Positions 62,441-64,000 of a DNA stretch of 64,000 nucleotides are shown one piece after another. The translations under genes and the position numbers were made by a program. Source of the DNA: Balneolia bacterium (lineage in GTDB: Bacteria; Bacteroidota; Rhodothermia; Balneolales; Cyclonatronaceae). The notes under the pieces are model-generated. The model was not told the origin of the DNA. It worked only from the letters and a program-made list of their open reading frames with translations, and did not search any database. Location: the NCBI GenBank assembly GCA_022565795.1, contig JAIUMA010000014.1:1-64000 (forward strand). The letters are read 5' to 3'. Position 1 is the stretch's first letter. Each line of letters opens with the position of its first letter.

Positions 62441-64000
62441 CTATTCTTTCGGAGTTTCTTTTTTGCTGTCTGTATTAGCTTCAGATGTGCCACCGTTTCC
62501 GTTTTTGCCAACGGTACTGGTAGTTACCGATTTGCTCTCCTTTTCGACAGCTGGCTTTTCCGCCATCTTCCTGAACTGCTCTTCCTTTAGCGTCGCTTTT
62601 ATGGCATCCATTTCCTGAAGCTTCTTGGACTTGGCTTCGCTAATAGCAGGAGCTTCTTTTTTCTCTGCTTCTTTAGACTCGGACGTGTCTGCCTTCTTAG
62701 TGTTTTCGGCTGGTTTGGCTTTCGCTTTCGGAGCAGTCTTTTTGGCCTTGGTATCGTCTTTAGAATGGGCATCTGCCTTCTCATCTGCGGACTTGGATTC
62801 AGCACTGGCTGTAGTCTTGTCATCAGCCTTGTCTGAGTCTTTAGCTTCATCGCTTTCAGAAGATTTGTTCTTCGGAGGCTTGGCAACAGCTTTTTTGCGT
62901 GGTGATCTGGCCGGACGCTTAATTTTCTTTGCAGCCTTAGCCTTCTTTTCAGTTTCTTCGGCCGATGATTCGCTTTCCTTTGATTTAGTATCGGAATCGT
63001 CAGACTTGGAAGTGACAGCCTCACTACTGGCCTTTGGTTCTTCTTTAGTTGAACTATCTTCCTTATCGGAGGTTTCAGCTGCAGAACCTTCCTGTTTTTT
63101 CATTTTTGCCGCATAGGCTTTTGCCACTTCCAGGGCGTCAGGCTTGTTTTCTATACCCGCCTCACGTGAAGAGGAGGATGAGTCCTGCTGTGAACTCTTA
63201 TCCTGCTGCTGATTTTGGTTCTGTCTGGAATCATCATTTTGATTCTTTTGTGACTCATTGTCGGAGTTATTTTGCCCTTCATCAGTACTACCTTTTTTGT
63301 AATACTTCGACTTGATCTTGCCACTGCTTCTCGACTGAGACGAAATACGGACCGGGGCCGAGCGCTTGCGACTCCCTTTAGAGTCATCATCTGCGGCAGA
63401 GGATGATCCGGTAGATTTCCTTTCGTCGGTGGAGCGGCTCTGGTCTTTGCCTCGGCTTTGCTGATCTCTGGTTTTGCCGTTTCTTCCATTCTTCTTATAG
63501 ATATCAAGCAGCTCGGTGTTTTTGCGACCGCCTGATTCAAGATTGGCAAGGTTTTGTTCGCTTAGTTTGATGGCTTCTTCAATAGAACCACCCTGGTGTA
63601 CGGTATCAGCAATATCAAACTCTGAACCTCGAAGCGTTGCTTTGTACTCGTTAAGCGAAATTGTCTCATCCCCGTGTATTGAAATACGCATACGGTATTT
63701 GAACATCCACTTAATGCGTGTGCTTATCAAACCCTGGCAAAGCACGGAGTAGAAAAACGGATTTACGTAGAGCTCAACTGAGTTATACGAGTAGTTGTGC
63801 TTAAATTTACTTACCCATGCTTCAATGTCTGAGAGCAGGGTGCTTTCGGACACTATACTTCCGGAACCGCCGCACATCGGGCACACTTTAGATACCGACT
63901 TAACCACGCTCGGACGAATACGCTGTCGTGTAATCTGCATAACGCCGAAGTCGGACATCGGGAGGATGTTGGTCTTAGCCCGGTCTTTTTTGAACTCCTT
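62441..64000 (-). CDS. rng: RNase G/E family protein, 3' part with long charged tail (partial)
   Basis: The frame is open to the window edge and encodes the C-terminal part of an RNase E/G. At the edge the residues [24 protein letters not shown] are the end of the catalytic domain, followed by the zinc-link-like CPMCGGSGS. After a beta-rich stretch ending near residue 125 of the visible part, about 370 residues are low-complexity and rich in Lys, Ser, Glu, Asp and Ala. Ordinary RNase G lacks this; RNase E has a disordered scaffold for the degradosome. It lies 4 bases before hslV and heads a three-gene operon with hslV and hslU. Confidence 0.88.
   Translation of the reverse strand, partial: KEFKKDRAKTNILPMSDFGVMQITRQRIRPSVVKSVSKVCPMCGGSGSIVSESTLLSDIEAWVSKFKHNYSYNSVELYVNPFFYSVLCQGLISTRIKWMFKYRMRISIHGDETISLNEYKATLRGSEFDIADTVHQGGSIEEAIKLSEQNLANLESGGRKNTELLDIYKKNGRNGKTRDQQSRGKDQSRSTDERKSTGSSSAADDDSKGSRKRSAPVRISSQSRSSGKIKSKYYKKGSTDEGQNNSDNESQKNQNDDSRQNQNQQQDKSSQQDSSSSSREAGIENKPDALEVAKAYAAKMKKQEGSAAETSDKEDSSTKEEPKASSEAVTSKSDDSDTKSKESESSAEETEKKAKAAKKIKRPARSPRKKAVAKPPKNKSSESDEAKDSDKADDKTTASAESKSADEKADAHSKDDTKAKKTAPKAKAKPAENTKKADTSESKEAEKKEAPAISEAKSKKLQEMDAIKATLKEEQFRKMAEKPAVEKESKSVTTSTVGKNGNGGTSEANTDSKKETPKE

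Overview
The window looks like a chromosomal segment from a member of the Bacteroidota/Rhodothermota-Balneolota group, probably Balneolaceae-like. I infer this from a secreted protease with a type IX secretion sorting tail (YPNPFNPTT motif), DUF4837, DUF3127 and GWxTD-domain proteins, a bacillithiol gene (bshC), scarce Shine-Dalgarno sequences and moderate G+C. It is mostly housekeeping DNA: no phage, insertion sequence with a transposase, CRISPR array or recognisable defence system was found.

Layout: xseA and pyrC (0-3 kb). A three-gene cassette of a retropepsin-like RimB, RimK and an aspartoacylase-like deacylase (3-5 kb, minus strand). A complex I operon nuoABCDEFGH that stops at nuoH (5-13 kb, minus). 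A bifunctional nuclease with bshC, then ppa, an SDR lacking its catalytic Tyr, and an aminotransferase (13-18 kb). trpB-trpA, a DUF4837 lipoprotein, a DUF3127 protein and uppP (18.7-23.5 kb). A membrane sulfatase-like enzyme, then a 31-residue membrane peptide directly before a sodium/solute symporter (23.5-27 kb).

From 27.0 to 29.4 kb the sequence is repeat-rich and mostly non-coding around msrB. It holds REP-like hairpins whose arms covary, paired 39-bp direct repeats, and a tandem array of about 172-bp units. Then come a methyltransferase, a lipoprotein, the threonine-degradation pair kbl-tdh, a 1057-residue T9SS protease, tRNA-Val(GAC), a DUF4236 protein, acs, an LA_2272-like repeat protein, udk, an amidase and fbp (29.4-45.4 kb).

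The most striking region is 45.4-52.3 kb. A Fur/Zur-type regulator and a MerC-like His-tailed membrane protein are read leftward from a double 15-bp palindrome. The operon trpE-trpS-trpG-trpD-trpC-trpF is read rightward behind a short leader ORF with three consecutive Trp codons. That leader is followed by hairpins that can be drawn as pause, antiterminator and terminator structures, i.e. a ribosome-mediated trp attenuator that also covers tryptophanyl-tRNA synthetase.

The last part (52-64 kb) carries ftsE with an overlapping methyltransferase, pdxA, a GWxTD protein, an acyl-CoA carboxylase beta subunit, an S41 protease, and hslU-hslV behind an RNase G/E gene that runs off the right edge. The best candidates for something under-described are the trp attenuator with trpS inside it, the Zur-MerC unit, the small symporter-associated peptide, the RimB-RimK-deacylase cassette and the repeat array. 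All functional statements come from reading motifs by eye; no database search was run.
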